Shown: piece after piece, positions 22,734 to 30,746 of the stretch
Layout: the number at the start of each line of letters is the position of its first letter
Position numbering within the stretch: the stretch's first letter is position 1
Source: Actinomycetospora sp. NBRC 106378
GTDB lineage: Bacteria > Actinomycetota > Actinomycetes > Mycobacteriales > Pseudonocardiaceae
Direction: 5' to 3'
Length of the DNA: 64,000 nucleotides
Assembly (NCBI RefSeq): GCF_030269685.1
Contig: NZ_BSTT01000007.1
Span: 62,001-126,000 of the forward strand
Notes under the pieces: generated by a model
Database searches by the model: none
Seen by the model: the letters and a program-made list of their open reading frames with translations, nothing else
Told to the model about the DNA's origin: nothing
Translations under genes and position numbers: made by a program

Positions 22734-24613
22734 CCGATTCCGTGGGGGCGGATCCGCTCGGGACCGCCCCCACGGGGTACCACCCGATCATGCTGGCCAT
22801 CGAGGACCACGGAGTGATCGGCGACCTGCGGACGGTCGCGCTGGTGGGTACCGACGGCAGCATCGACTTCGCGTGCCTTCCCGACTTCGACTCCCCCGCC
22901 GTCTTCTCGGCCCTGCTCACCGAAGAGGGCGCGGCCGCCGAGCGGAGCACGTTCACGGTGCGCCCGGGCTCGTGCACCCGCACCAAGCAGCTCTACCTGC
23001 CCGACTCCAACGTCCTGATGACCCGCTTCCTCGACGCGGACTCGGTCGCCGAGGTGGTCGACCTCATGGACCCCGAGGACGACGGGACGCGCCCGCTGGT
23101 CCGCACGGTGCGCGTCGTCCGCGGCCGCCAGAGCTTCACCGTGCGCTGCGCGCCGGCCTTCGACTGGGGGCGGGTCCGCCACTCCGTCGAACTGCTGGAG
23201 GGCGTCGGTGCGGTCTTCCTTCCCAGCGACGACTCGGCCGGGTCGGGCTGTCTGGTCCTGCGGACCTCCGCCGCACTGCGGGTGGCCGACGACCCCGAGG
23301 CGACCGGACCCGCCGTCGTCGCCGAGATCGACCTCGGCGCGGGCGAGGCCGCGGACTTCCTGCTCACCTGGCACGACGAGGCCCCGCACCGCAACGACGT
23401 CGACGTCCTCGGCGAGCACGAGGCCGACCGGCGCCGCGACGCGGTGCTCGCCTACTGGCAGCAGTGGCTGGCCCGCTCGACCTACGCCGGACGCTGGCGC
23501 GAGATGGTGCACCGCTCGGCCCTGCTCCTGAAGCTCATGGTGCACCGCCCCACCGGGGCGCTGATCGCGGCGCCGACCGCGGGTCTGCCCGAGGAGATCG
23601 GCGGGGAGCGCAACTGGGACTACCGCTACGCGTGGCTGCGCGACGCGGCGTTCACCTCCTACGCGCTCATGCGACTCGGGTTCGTCGAGGAGGGCCGGGC
23701 GTTCCTGTCGTGGCTCGAGCAGCGGATGGCCGAGGCGGACGACGAGTCGGGCCTGCTGCCGGTCTACACCGTGCACGGGGCTCCGCCGCCGGAGGAGGTC
23801 GAGCTGACGCACCTGTCGGGGTACCGCGGCTCGCGGCCGGTGCGGATCGGGAACGCCGCCGGGTCGCAGCGCCAGCTCGACACCTACGGCGAGGTGATGG
23901 ACTCGGTCTACATCGCCAACAAGGAGACCCCCATCTCCTACGACCTCTGGACGCGGGTCCGCGGGTCGCTGGACTGGCTCGACCGCAACCGCCACCTGCC
24001 CGACCAGGGGCTCTGGGAGTCGCGGGGCGAGCCGCAGTTCCACACCTACTCGCGGGTGATGGTGTGGGTGGCGTTCGAACGCGCCCTGCGACTGGCACGC
24101 CAGCGGGGCCTCCCCGCACCCGTCGAGGCGTGGGAGAAGGCCGCCGCCGAGGCCTACGAGGAGGTCCAGCGCGACTGCTGGGACGGCGACCTCGGGACGT
24201 ACACGCAGTTCCCCGGGACCGACCAGGTGGAGGCGGGGCTGCTGATCCTGCCCCTGGTGAAGTTCTCCGGACCGACCGACCCCCGCTTCCTCTCGACGCT
24301 GCAGCGGATCGAGAGCGACCTGGTCGTCGACTCCCTCGTCCAGCGCTACCCGCCGGACGGTTCCGACGGGCTCGACGGCGGGGAGGGCACCTTCAACCTG
24401 TGCTCGTTCTGGTACGTGGAGGCCCTCACCCGGTCGGGGCGGCTCGACCGGGCCCGCAACGTGCTGGAAAAGGCGTTCACCTACGCCAACCACGTCGGGC
24501 TGTTCGCCGAGGAGCTCTCCGCCTCGGGTGAGCAGCTCGGCAACTTCCCCCAGGCCCTCACGCACCTCGGGCTGATCAGTGCCGCGGTGAACCTGGACCG
24601 GGCGCTCGGTTGA
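22730..24613 (+). CDS. Glycoside hydrolase family 15 protein (glucoamylase/trehalase type)
   Basis: A 627-residue protein with the GH15 layout. An N-terminal beta-sandwich domain begins with IEDHGVIGDLRTVALVGTDG and IDFACLPDFDSPAVF. The (alpha/alpha)6 catalytic domain follows. Its first acidic region is NWDYRYAWLRDAAFTSYALM and the late one is EGTFNLCSFWYVEALTRSGR, which should hold the catalytic Glu pair. Actinomycete members include trehalases, so trehalose or maltooligosaccharides are candidate substrates. There is no signal peptide, so it is cytoplasmic. GTG 22730 overlaps the upstream stop (GTGA). Its 3' end overlaps the convergent membrane-protein gene by 38 bp. Confidence 0.9.
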   Translation: MTDSVGADPLGTAPTGYHPIMLAIEDHGVIGDLRTVALVGTDGSIDFACLPDFDSPAVFSALLTEEGAAAERSTFTVRPGSCTRTKQLYLPDSNVLMTRFLDADSVAEVVDLMDPEDDGTRPLVRTVRVVRGRQSFTVRCAPAFDWGRVRHSVELLEGVGAVFLPSDDSAGSGCLVLRTSAALRVADDPEATGPAVVAEIDLGAGEAADFLLTWHDEAPHRNDVDVLGEHEADRRRDAVLAYWQQWLARSTYAGRWREMVHRSALLLKLMVHRPTGALIAAPTAGLPEEIGGERNWDYRYAWLRDAAFTSYALMRLGFVEEGRAFLSWLEQRMAEADDESGLLPVYTVHGAPPPEEVELTHLSGYRGSRPVRIGNAAGSQRQLDTYGEVMDSVYIANKETPISYDLWTRVRGSLDWLDRNRHLPDQGLWESRGEPQFHTYSRVMVWVAFERALRLARQRGLPAPVEAWEKAAAEAYEEVQRDCWDGDLGTYTQFPGTDQVEAGLLILPLVKFSGPTDPRFLSTLQRIESDLVVDSLVQRYPPDGSDGLDGGEGTFNLCSFWYVEALTRSGRLDRARNVLEKAFTYANHVGLFAEELSASGEQLGNFPQALTHLGLISAAVNLDRALG

Positions 24614-25085
24614 CCGCGGCGAACCACGCGTTCGAGGCCGGGAGGAAGAGCAGCACGAGGACCGCGACCTGGCACCCCAGCGCCAGGACGGGCAGCAGGG
24701 TGGCCCAGAGCGGGACGCAGAGCACCGCCGAGACCAGCGCGCCCAGTCCGGTCAGCACGGCGTACCCGACGCGGGCCGGCGACGAGCCGCTCCGCATCCG
24801 GAGGCCGAGGAGGAGCCAGACGATGTTGGTGCCGACCCCGAGGACCAGGATCGCGGCCGCGAACAGGTACAGCGACAGGGCGCTGTACCCCAGCGCCCAG
24901 ATCAGCGTGAAGCCGGCGCCGGCGAGCGACCCGACGACTCCGACGGCCGCGGGCGGGACCATCGTCCAGAAGGCGGCCTCGACCTCGGTCGGCCGACCCG
25001 GTGGCGCACCGGCGGGCGGGGCCGGAGGTAGGACGGCGGAGGCGCCGACGGTGGCGGGACGGCCGGAGTACGCAGGAAGAGTCAT
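24576..25085 (-). CDS. Small integral membrane protein
   Basis: A 169-residue protein. A Pro/Ala-rich cytoplasmic head (about residues 1-35) leads to four predicted helices. They are near 45-65, 70-95 (ALSLYLFAAAILVLGVGTNI), 110-130 and 135-152. No recognised domain. ATG 25085 is selected because the earlier in-frame start would add an implausible leader. It is convergent with the GH15 gene, overlapping it by 38 bp. Function unknown. Confidence 0.65.
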   Translation of the reverse strand: MTLPAYSGRPATVGASAVLPPAPPAGAPPGRPTEVEAAFWTMVPPAAVGVVGSLAGAGFTLIWALGYSALSLYLFAAAILVLGVGTNIVWLLLGLRMRSGSSPARVGYAVLTGLGALVSAVLCVPLWATLLPVLALGCQVAVLVLLFLPASNAWFAAVNRAPGPGSPRH

Positions 25086-25167
25086 GGAGCGATCGTGACG
25101 CTCCGTATCACAAAAGAGAAGAAGTCTGGCGAAAATCGCCACGCGTCACTACGGAGTGTGATGCGTG

Positions 25168-25195
25168 CGCCCGTCCCCCTCGCCGGGGACGGGCG
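25168..25195. terminator. GC-rich hairpin, probable terminator of the small membrane protein gene
   Basis: CGCCCGTCCCC (25168-25178) and GGGGACGGGCG (25185-25195) form a perfect 11-bp stem with a 6-base loop. It lies 47 bp beyond the stop of the small minus-strand gene at 25242-25397. Confidence 0.6.
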
Positions 25196-25241
25196 TTCGC
25201 GTCGAAGGCCCCGGGTCGCCCCCGCTTCCCGGGGCTCCCGG

Positions 25242-25397
25242 CTAGAAGTAGGTCTTGCGCCCGCCCACACCGCGGCCGACGGCGCCGAGGATGGTGAGGA
25301 TGAGACCGACGACCACCAGGATCCAGCCGATCGTGTAGAGGATCGGGATACCGATGAGGTAACCGATGATGAGGCAGATGATGCCCAGGATGATCAT
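25242..25397 (-). CDS. 51-residue hydrophobic membrane protein (DUF6131-like)
   Basis: A short gene starting at ATG 25397, with GGGAGTGTC just upstream of the start. It encodes 51 residues with two hydrophobic segments, IILGIICLIIGYLIGIPIL and ILVVVGLILTILGAV, ending GRGVGGRKTYF. The two-helix hairpin and the Gly-Arg-rich C terminus are like small actinobacterial membrane proteins annotated as DUF6131. A hairpin terminator follows. Function unknown. The minus-strand GTGTGTG motif at 25451-25470 lies upstream of it. Confidence 0.72.
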   Translation of the reverse strand: MIILGIICLIIGYLIGIPILYTIGWILVVVGLILTILGAVGRGVGGRKTYF

Positions 25398-25490
25398 GAC
25401 ACTCCCTCGTGTGGAGCCGGCTGGTCAGCCGGCGGCAGCGAAGTACCCGAGCGTCACGCGGCACACACACAAGGTCCACACTTCACCGGT

Positions 25491-26117
25491 GTGAGTGGCA
25501 CCGACCCTGACTCCTCGTCGCGCCGTGAGACACAAGGAACGTCCCTGCCTCCTGCTGACGCCTGGGCCACCCACGAGGTGAGCACCGTCTGGGCCGCACC
25601 CCTCACCGTCACCACGGACGACGACGACGCCACGATCCGCGTCGACCTGCACGACGTCACCGCGCCCGAGGGCGACCGCTTCGACTATCCCGTGGTGCAC
25701 CTGCCGTCGGTCGCGGTCGCCGTGGTGGTCCGCGACGGCGAGGTCCTCGTGCTCCGGACCTACCGCTACCCGGTGGGCCGCTACGGCTGGGAGCTCCCCG
25801 GCGGGGGCGTGGACCGGGGCGAGGATCCGGCGGTCGCGGCGGCCCGGGAGACCGCGGAGGAGACCGGGTGGGCGCCGGTCGGACCCGGCCGGCCGCTGAT
25901 CTCCTTCCAGCCACTGCCCGGCGGCGTGGTCTCCACGGTGCACGTCCACGTCTGGACCGACGCCGAACGGAGCGACGCCCCCCTCGACCGCCACGAGCCC
26001 GGTCGGGCGCAGTGGATCCCCGTGGCCGACGTCGTCCGGCTCGCCGCGGCCGGGGAGCTGCTCGGCTCGGGGACCCTCGTCGGGCTCCTGCAGTACGTCG
26101 CCGAGTCGCAGACCTGA
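25491..26117 (+). CDS. Nudix hydrolase, ADP-ribose pyrophosphatase-like
   Basis: A 208-residue Nudix protein. The Nudix box is GGGVDRGEDPAVAAARETAE followed by ETGW. Upstream VVVRDGEVLVLRTYRYPVGR and GWELPGG resemble ADP-ribose or sugar-nucleotide pyrophosphatases. The start is uncertain: GTG 25491 is used, but GTG 25578 (MSTVWAAPLTV) is credible and would remove a polar 29-residue leader. The gene is followed by the icmF promoter. Confidence 0.8.
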   Translation: MSGTDPDSSSRRETQGTSLPPADAWATHEVSTVWAAPLTVTTDDDDATIRVDLHDVTAPEGDRFDYPVVHLPSVAVAVVVRDGEVLVLRTYRYPVGRYGWELPGGGVDRGEDPAVAAARETAEETGWAPVGPGRPLISFQPLPGGVVSTVHVHVWTDAERSDAPLDRHEPGRAQWIPVADVVRLAAAGELLGSGTLVGLLQYVAESQT

Positions 26118-26174
26118 CGGACGACCGACCACCACCGGCCGTGACAGACGGCCAACGCAGAGTCATCGTCGCAT

Positions 26175-26194
26175 TTACTAGGACGTCCTACTAA
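26175..26194. promoter_or_regulatory. Near-perfect 20-bp palindrome upstream of icmF
   Basis: The sequence reads TTAcTAGGACGTCCTAcTAA. The core TAGGACGTCCTA (26179-26190) is a perfect 12-bp palindrome and the flanks TTA/TAA continue the symmetry; only the two marked C positions break it. It is 53 bp before the icmF ATG in an AT-rich patch. This size and form fits a TetR-type operator. The regulator is not adjacent. Confidence 0.6.
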
Positions 26195-26246
26195 TGTGGG
26201 TCGCGTACGTAGGCCCCCACCCCCGGCGACCGAGGACGATACGAGC

Positions 26247-29200
26247 ATGGCCGAAGAGCTGTACGTGCCGAGCAACCCGATCCGGGTGGTGACCGCCGCG
26301 AGCCTGTTCGACGGGCACGACGCCGCGATCAACATCATGCGGCGCATCCTGCAGCGGCAGGGCGCCGAGGTGATCCACCTCGGGCACGACCGCTCGGTCG
26401 ACGACGTGGTGTCGGCGGCGGTCGAGGAGGACGCGCACGCCGTCGCCATCAGCTCCTACCAGGGCGGGCACGTCGAGTACTTCACCTACCTCGTCGACCT
26501 GCTGCGCGAGCGCGGTGCGGGCCACGTCCGCGTGTACGGCGGGGGCGGCGGCGTCATCGTCCAGCGCGAGATCGACCAGCTGCACGCCCACGGCGTCGCG
26601 CGCATCTTCTCCCCGCAGGACGGCCAGCAGCTCGGCCTCCCGGGCATGATCAACATGATCATCCGCGAGTGCGACGAGGACCTCGGCGCGCAGGCCCCGT
26701 CGTCGTGGGACGGACTGTTCACCGGCGAGCGCGCGGTGGTGGCGCGCGCGGTGACGGCGGCCGAGTCGGGGGTGCTGCCCGGGGACGTCCGCGAGCGCGT
26801 CGACGCCGCGAACTCCGAGCGCCACGTCCCGGTCCTCGGCATCACCGGCACGGGCGGGTCGGGCAAGTCCTCGCTCACCGACGAGCTGGTCCGCCGCACC
26901 CGCATGGACCGCGAGGACAAGCTCAAGGTGTCGGTGCTCGCGGTCGACCCGACCCGGCGTCGGGGCGGCGGCGCCCTGCTCGGCGACCGCATCCGGATGA
27001 ACGCCCTCGGCGGCCCGGTCTCCTTCCGGTCGATGGCCAACCGCGGATCGGGCACGGCGCTGCCCGAGCGGCTGGCCGACGTCATCGCCGTGCTCCGCGC
27101 CTCCGGGGCCGACCTCGTCATCGTCGAGACGCCGGGCATCGGGCAGGGCGACGCGGGCATCGTCGAGCACGCCGACGTCTCGCTCTACGTCATGACCCCG
27201 GAGTTCGGCGCGGCCTCCCAGCTCGAGAAGATCGACATGCTGGACTTCGCCGACGTCGTCGCGATCAACAAGTTCGAGCGCCGCGGCGGCGACGACGCCC
27301 GCCGGGACGTCGCCCGCCAGCTGGTGCGCAACCGCGACGCGTGGGGTGCGAGCTGGGAGGACATGCCGGTCTACGGCACCAGCGCCGCCACCTTCCACGA
27401 CGAGGGCGTCACCGCGCTCTACGGCAAGCTCGTCTCGCTCCTGTCGGAGAAGGGCCTCCCGGAGGGCACCGCCCACCTCGAGATCCCCGACACCCGCGTC
27501 TCCACCTTCGCGGGCTCGGCCATTCCCGCCGAGCGCGAGCGCTACCTCGCCGACATCGCCGCCACCGTGCGGAAGTACCACGAGGACACCGAGGCGATGG
27601 TCGGCGCGACCCGGAAGCGCTCGGCGCTGAAGCAGGCGGCGGACCTGCTCGGCGACCGCGACGCCGGGGAGCTGCCCGCGGTGCTCGAGGAGGCCGAGCG
27701 GGACGTGCCGCGCGAGGCCGGTGACCTGCTCGCCGGTTGGGAGCAGACCAGGGAGGACTACGCGGGCGACGAGTTCGTCTACAAGGTCCGCGACAAGGAG
27801 AACCGGATCCAGCTGACCAGGGAGACGCTCTCCGGGTCGAAGGTCAACCGCGTCTCGCTGCCGTCGTTCACCGCCGACGAGGAGGTCGTGCGCTTCCTGC
27901 GCACCGAGAACCTCCCCGGGTACTTCCCGTTCACCGCGGGCGTCTTCGCGTTCAAGCGCGACGGCGAGGACCCCGCCCGGATGTTCGCCGGCGAGGGCGA
28001 CCCGTTCCGCACCAACCGCCGCTTCCACTACCTGTCCGAGGACTCGCCGGCCAAGCGCCTGTCGACCGCCTTCGACTCCGTGACCCTCTACGGCCGGGAC
28101 CCGGCCACTCCCCCGGACGTCTACGGCAAGGTCGGCACCTCCGGGGTCTCGATCGCGACGCTCGACGACATGAAGGTGCTCTACGGCGGGTTCGACCTGA
28201 CCTCGCCGACCACCTCGGTGTCGATGACGATCAACGGCCCCGCGCCGACCATGCTCGCGTTCTTCCTCAACACCGCGATCGACCAGGTGGTCGACACGTA
28301 CCGCGAGGAGCACGGCGAGGAGCCCTCGGAGGAGAAGCGCGCGGAGCTCGTCGCGCACGCCGTCTCGAACGTCCGCGGCACGGTGCAGGCCGACATCCTC
28401 AAGGAGGACCAGGGCCAGAACACCTGCATCTTCTCGACCGAGTTCTCGCTCCGGATGATGGCCGACATCCAGGAGTGGTTCATCAGCCACCAGGTCCGGA
28501 ACTTCTACTCGGTCTCGATCTCCGGCTACCACATCGCCGAGGCCGGGGCGAACCCCATCTCGCAGCTGGCGTTCACCTTGTCGAACGGCTTCACCTACGT
28601 CGAGTCCTACCTCGCGCGCGGGATGGACGTCGACGACTTCGCGCCCAACCTGTCGTTCTTCTTCTCCAACGGCATGGACGCGGAGTACTCGGTGATCGGC
28701 CGGGTCGCGCGCCGGATCTGGGCCGTGGCGATGCGCGAGCGCTACGGGGCCAACGAGCGCTCGCAGAAGCTCAAGTACCACGTCCAGACGTCGGGTCGTT
28801 CCCTGCACGCGCAGGAGATGCAGTTCAACGACATCCGGACGACGCTGCAGGCGCTCTGCGCGCTCTACGACAACGCGAACTCGTTGCACACCAACGCCTA
28901 CGACGAGGCCGTGACGACCCCGTCGCAGGAGTCGGTGCGCCGGGCCCTCGCGATCCAGCTGATCATCAACCGGGAGTGGGGCCTCTCCCTCAACGAGAAC
29001 CCGCTGCAGGGCTCGTTCGTGATCGAGGAGCTCACCGATCTCGTCGAGGAGGCCGTGCTCGCCGAGTTCGACCGGATCGCCGAGCGCGGGGGCGTGCTGG
29101 GCGCCATGGAGACCGGCTACCAACGCGGCAAGATCCAGGACGAGTCGATGCTCTACGAGGGCCGCAAGCACGACGGGTCGCTGCCGATCATCGGGGTGAA

Positions 29201-29480
29201 CACGTTCCTGCCCCCGGCCGACGCCGACGGCGAGGAGCCGAAGGAGATCGAGCTCTCCCGGGCCACGGAGGAGGAGAAGAGCTCGCAGCTGCAGCGCCTC
29301 GACGACTTCCAGGCCCGCCACCAGAGCGAGTCCGCCGAGGCGATCGCGCGCCTGCAGGCCGCGGCGACGGCCGGGGAGAACGTGTTCGACGAGCTGATGA
29401 AGGCCGCCCGCGTGTGCTCGCTCGGCCAGCTCACCGATGCGTTCTTCGAGGTCGGTGGGCAGTACCGGCGTTCCATGTGA
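26247..29480 (+). CDS. icmF: Fused isobutyryl-CoA mutase IcmF
   Basis: A 1077-residue adenosylcobalamin enzyme that joins the mutase with its G-protein chaperone. The N-terminal B12-binding domain starts VVTAASLFDGHDAAINIMRR, with the His that ligates cobalt. The MeaB-like GTPase has the P-loop GITGTGGSGKSSLTDELVRR at about 200-220 and VETPGIGQGDAGI. The C-terminal substrate domain contains SISGYHIAEAGANPISQLAF and YHVQTSGRSLHAQEMQFNDI. It interconverts isobutyryl-CoA and n-butyryl-CoA; some IcmF enzymes also use isovaleryl/pivalyl-CoA. ATG 26247 is preferred over 26196 because homologues start near MAEELY. A nearby 20-bp palindrome probably controls it and a strong hairpin follows. Confidence 0.95.
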   Translation: MAEELYVPSNPIRVVTAASLFDGHDAAINIMRRILQRQGAEVIHLGHDRSVDDVVSAAVEEDAHAVAISSYQGGHVEYFTYLVDLLRERGAGHVRVYGGGGGVIVQREIDQLHAHGVARIFSPQDGQQLGLPGMINMIIRECDEDLGAQAPSSWDGLFTGERAVVARAVTAAESGVLPGDVRERVDAANSERHVPVLGITGTGGSGKSSLTDELVRRTRMDREDKLKVSVLAVDPTRRRGGGALLGDRIRMNALGGPVSFRSMANRGSGTALPERLADVIAVLRASGADLVIVETPGIGQGDAGIVEHADVSLYVMTPEFGAASQLEKIDMLDFADVVAINKFERRGGDDARRDVARQLVRNRDAWGASWEDMPVYGTSAATFHDEGVTALYGKLVSLLSEKGLPEGTAHLEIPDTRVSTFAGSAIPAERERYLADIAATVRKYHEDTEAMVGATRKRSALKQAADLLGDRDAGELPAVLEEAERDVPREAGDLLAGWEQTREDYAGDEFVYKVRDKENRIQLTRETLSGSKVNRVSLPSFTADEEVVRFLRTENLPGYFPFTAGVFAFKRDGEDPARMFAGEGDPFRTNRRFHYLSEDSPAKRLSTAFDSVTLYGRDPATPPDVYGKVGTSGVSIATLDDMKVLYGGFDLTSPTTSVSMTINGPAPTMLAFFLNTAIDQVVDTYREEHGEEPSEEKRAELVAHAVSNVRGTVQADILKEDQGQNTCIFSTEFSLRMMADIQEWFISHQVRNFYSVSISGYHIAEAGANPISQLAFTLSNGFTYVESYLARGMDVDDFAPNLSFFFSNGMDAEYSVIGRVARRIWAVAMRERYGANERSQKLKYHVQTSGRSLHAQEMQFNDIRTTLQALCALYDNANSLHTNAYDEAVTTPSQESVRRALAIQLIINREWGLSLNENPLQGSFVIEELTDLVEEAVLAEFDRIAERGGVLGAMETGYQRGKIQDESMLYEGRKHDGSLPIIGVNTFLPPADADGEEPKEIELSRATEEEKSSQLQRLDDFQARHQSESAEAIARLQAAATAGENVFDELMKAARVCSLGQLTDAFFEVGGQYRRSM

Positions 29481-29491
29481 GCTCCGCTCAG

Positions 29492-29531
29492 GTGAGCACT
29501 AATCCGTGCTCTGGCACGGATTAGTGCTCAC
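29492..29531. terminator. Perfect 18-bp hairpin, shared by icmF and azoR
   Basis: GTGAGCACTAATCCGTGC (29492-29509), loop TCTG and the exact complement (29514-29531). It starts 12 bp after the icmF stop. The stop codon of the convergent azoR-like gene (29528-29530) lies inside the right arm. It likely acts in both directions. Confidence 0.75.
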
Positions 29532-30166
29532 GAGGCGCGCAGCGCCACACCCAGCTTCGCCGCCGCCTCGTGGGCCTCGGCCCGCTTCTGCGCGGCGAGC
29601 GGGCGGAGCTCGGCCATGGCCGGGACCACCTCGGCGAGGGTCAGCTCGGCCTCGACCACGGTGACGTCGGCGCCCCAGACGTCGCGCAGGATGCGGGTGA
29701 TCCAGCCGGTGCCGTGGTCCCAGCCCTCGCGCGGGGTGCCCGGGCCGTAGCCGCCGCCGCGGGAGACCACGAGGACCACCGGGGTGCCGGCCAGGGGTGA
29801 GGTGCCGGGCGCGAAGCGCGGGTCGGTGATGAGCACGTCGACCCAGCTCTTGAGGTGGGCCGCGATCCCGAAGTTGTAGAGCGGCGAGCCGATGACCACC
29901 GCGTCGGCGGCCAGGAGTTCGTCGGCCAGCTCGGCCGCCGTCGCGAGGGCCGCCCGCTGCTCCTCGGTGCGCTCGCCCTCCGGCGTCATCCCGGCGCCGA
30001 CGGCGGTCGCCCAGGTCGCCGCTCCGATCGGGTCGGCGCCGAGGTCGCGGCGGACCACCGCGGCGCCCGGGTCCGACTCGAGGTAGGAGCGCTCGAGGCT
30101 GTCGAGCACCTCACGGCTCACCGAGCCCTGCGGACGGATGCTGCTGTCGATGCGGAGCAGGCTCAT
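29528..30166 (-). CDS. azoR: FMN-dependent NADH:quinone oxidoreductase (AzoR family)
   Basis: A 212-residue flavodoxin-fold protein. The FMN site begins near the N terminus (LLRIDSSIRPQGSVSREV), and SPLYNFGIAAHLKSWVDVLI is the family signature. VVSRGGGYGPG follows. AzoR enzymes reduce quinones (and azo dyes) by two electrons with NADH. ATG 30166 starts exactly at the conserved strand. The gene is divergent from a MarR gene, a common pairing in quinone and electrophile stress response. Confidence 0.88.
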   Translation of the reverse strand: MSLLRIDSSIRPQGSVSREVLDSLERSYLESDPGAAVVRRDLGADPIGAATWATAVGAGMTPEGERTEEQRAALATAAELADELLAADAVVIGSPLYNFGIAAHLKSWVDVLITDPRFAPGTSPLAGTPVVLVVSRGGGYGPGTPREGWDHGTGWITRILRDVWGADVTVVEAELTLAEVVPAMAELRPLAAQKRAEAHEAAAKLGVALRAS

Positions 30167-30203
30167 GTCGATCTCCCGGGTGTGCGTCTGTCGAGATGTT
30201 CTG

Positions 30204-30254
30204 CTCAACAGACTATCTCTACGGAAGATTTCCTGCGCAACCGCGTATGTTGAG
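30204..30254. promoter_or_regulatory. Candidate MarR operator half-sites
   Basis: CTCAACA (30204-30210) and TGTTGAG (30248-30254) are exact complements in the 91-bp gap between azoR and the MarR gene. The second is 3 bp before the MarR GTG start. The DNA between them is the most AT-rich part of the gap and probably holds both promoters. Confidence 0.35.
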
Positions 30255-30257
30255 ATC

Positions 30258-30746
30258 GTGAGCACGCCGCGGCAGGTGGAGTCGGACCTGGGCTGGGCCC
30301 TCGGTCGCGTCGCGCGCGCCCACCTGAAGACCGCCCAGACCGTGCTGGTCGGCCTCCCGGGTGGCCCGCGCGGCTACCAGGTCCTGGCGGCGGTCGCCCG
30401 CGGGGAACCGAGCACGCAGCTCGCGCTCGCCCGCAAGCTCGGCGTCGACCGCACGGTGATGACCTACCTGCTCGACGAGATCCAGTCCGAGGGCCTGGTC
30501 GAACGCCGGCCCGATCCGGCCGACCGTCGCGCCCGGCGCGTCGAGCTCACCGAAGCCGGCCGCGAGCGCCTCTGCGAGCTCGAGCGGCGGCTGCGCGAGG
30601 CCGAGGACCACATGCTCGCCCCGCTCGGCCCCGACGAGCGCGACACCCTGCGCGAGCTGCTCGCCCGCCTGGCCACCGCGGACCCGGACCAGCCGTCGGC
30701 GTGCCAGGTCGCGCAGGACCTGCAGGACGGCTGCACGGAGGGTTAG
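30258..30746 (+). CDS. MarR-family transcriptional regulator
   Basis: A 162-residue MarR protein. The HTH lies near residues 50-105: PSTQLALARKLGVDRTVMTY, LLDEIQSEGLVERRPDPADR and the wing RARRVELTEAGRERL. The GTG at 30258 is used because upstream in-frame sequence is not protein-like. It is divergent from the AzoR gene and convergent with the MDR oxidoreductase, whose stop overlaps by 4 bp. It probably de-represses azoR in response to quinones. Confidence 0.88.
   Translation: MSTPRQVESDLGWALGRVARAHLKTAQTVLVGLPGGPRGYQVLAAVARGEPSTQLALARKLGVDRTVMTYLLDEIQSEGLVERRPDPADRRARRVELTEAGRERLCELERRLREAEDHMLAPLGPDERDTLRELLARLATADPDQPSACQVAQDLQDGCTEG

Noticed and set aside
26196-26247. Cobalamin riboswitch before icmF.
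   Set aside because: The leader is too short and has no B12-box-like sequence; the palindrome better fits a protein operator.
26178-29321. A very long open frame antisense to icmF (over 1000 codons).
   Set aside because: It mirrors the icmF codon pattern in high-GC DNA, has low-complexity Arg/Gly/Val-rich translation and no family features; icmF itself is unmistakable.
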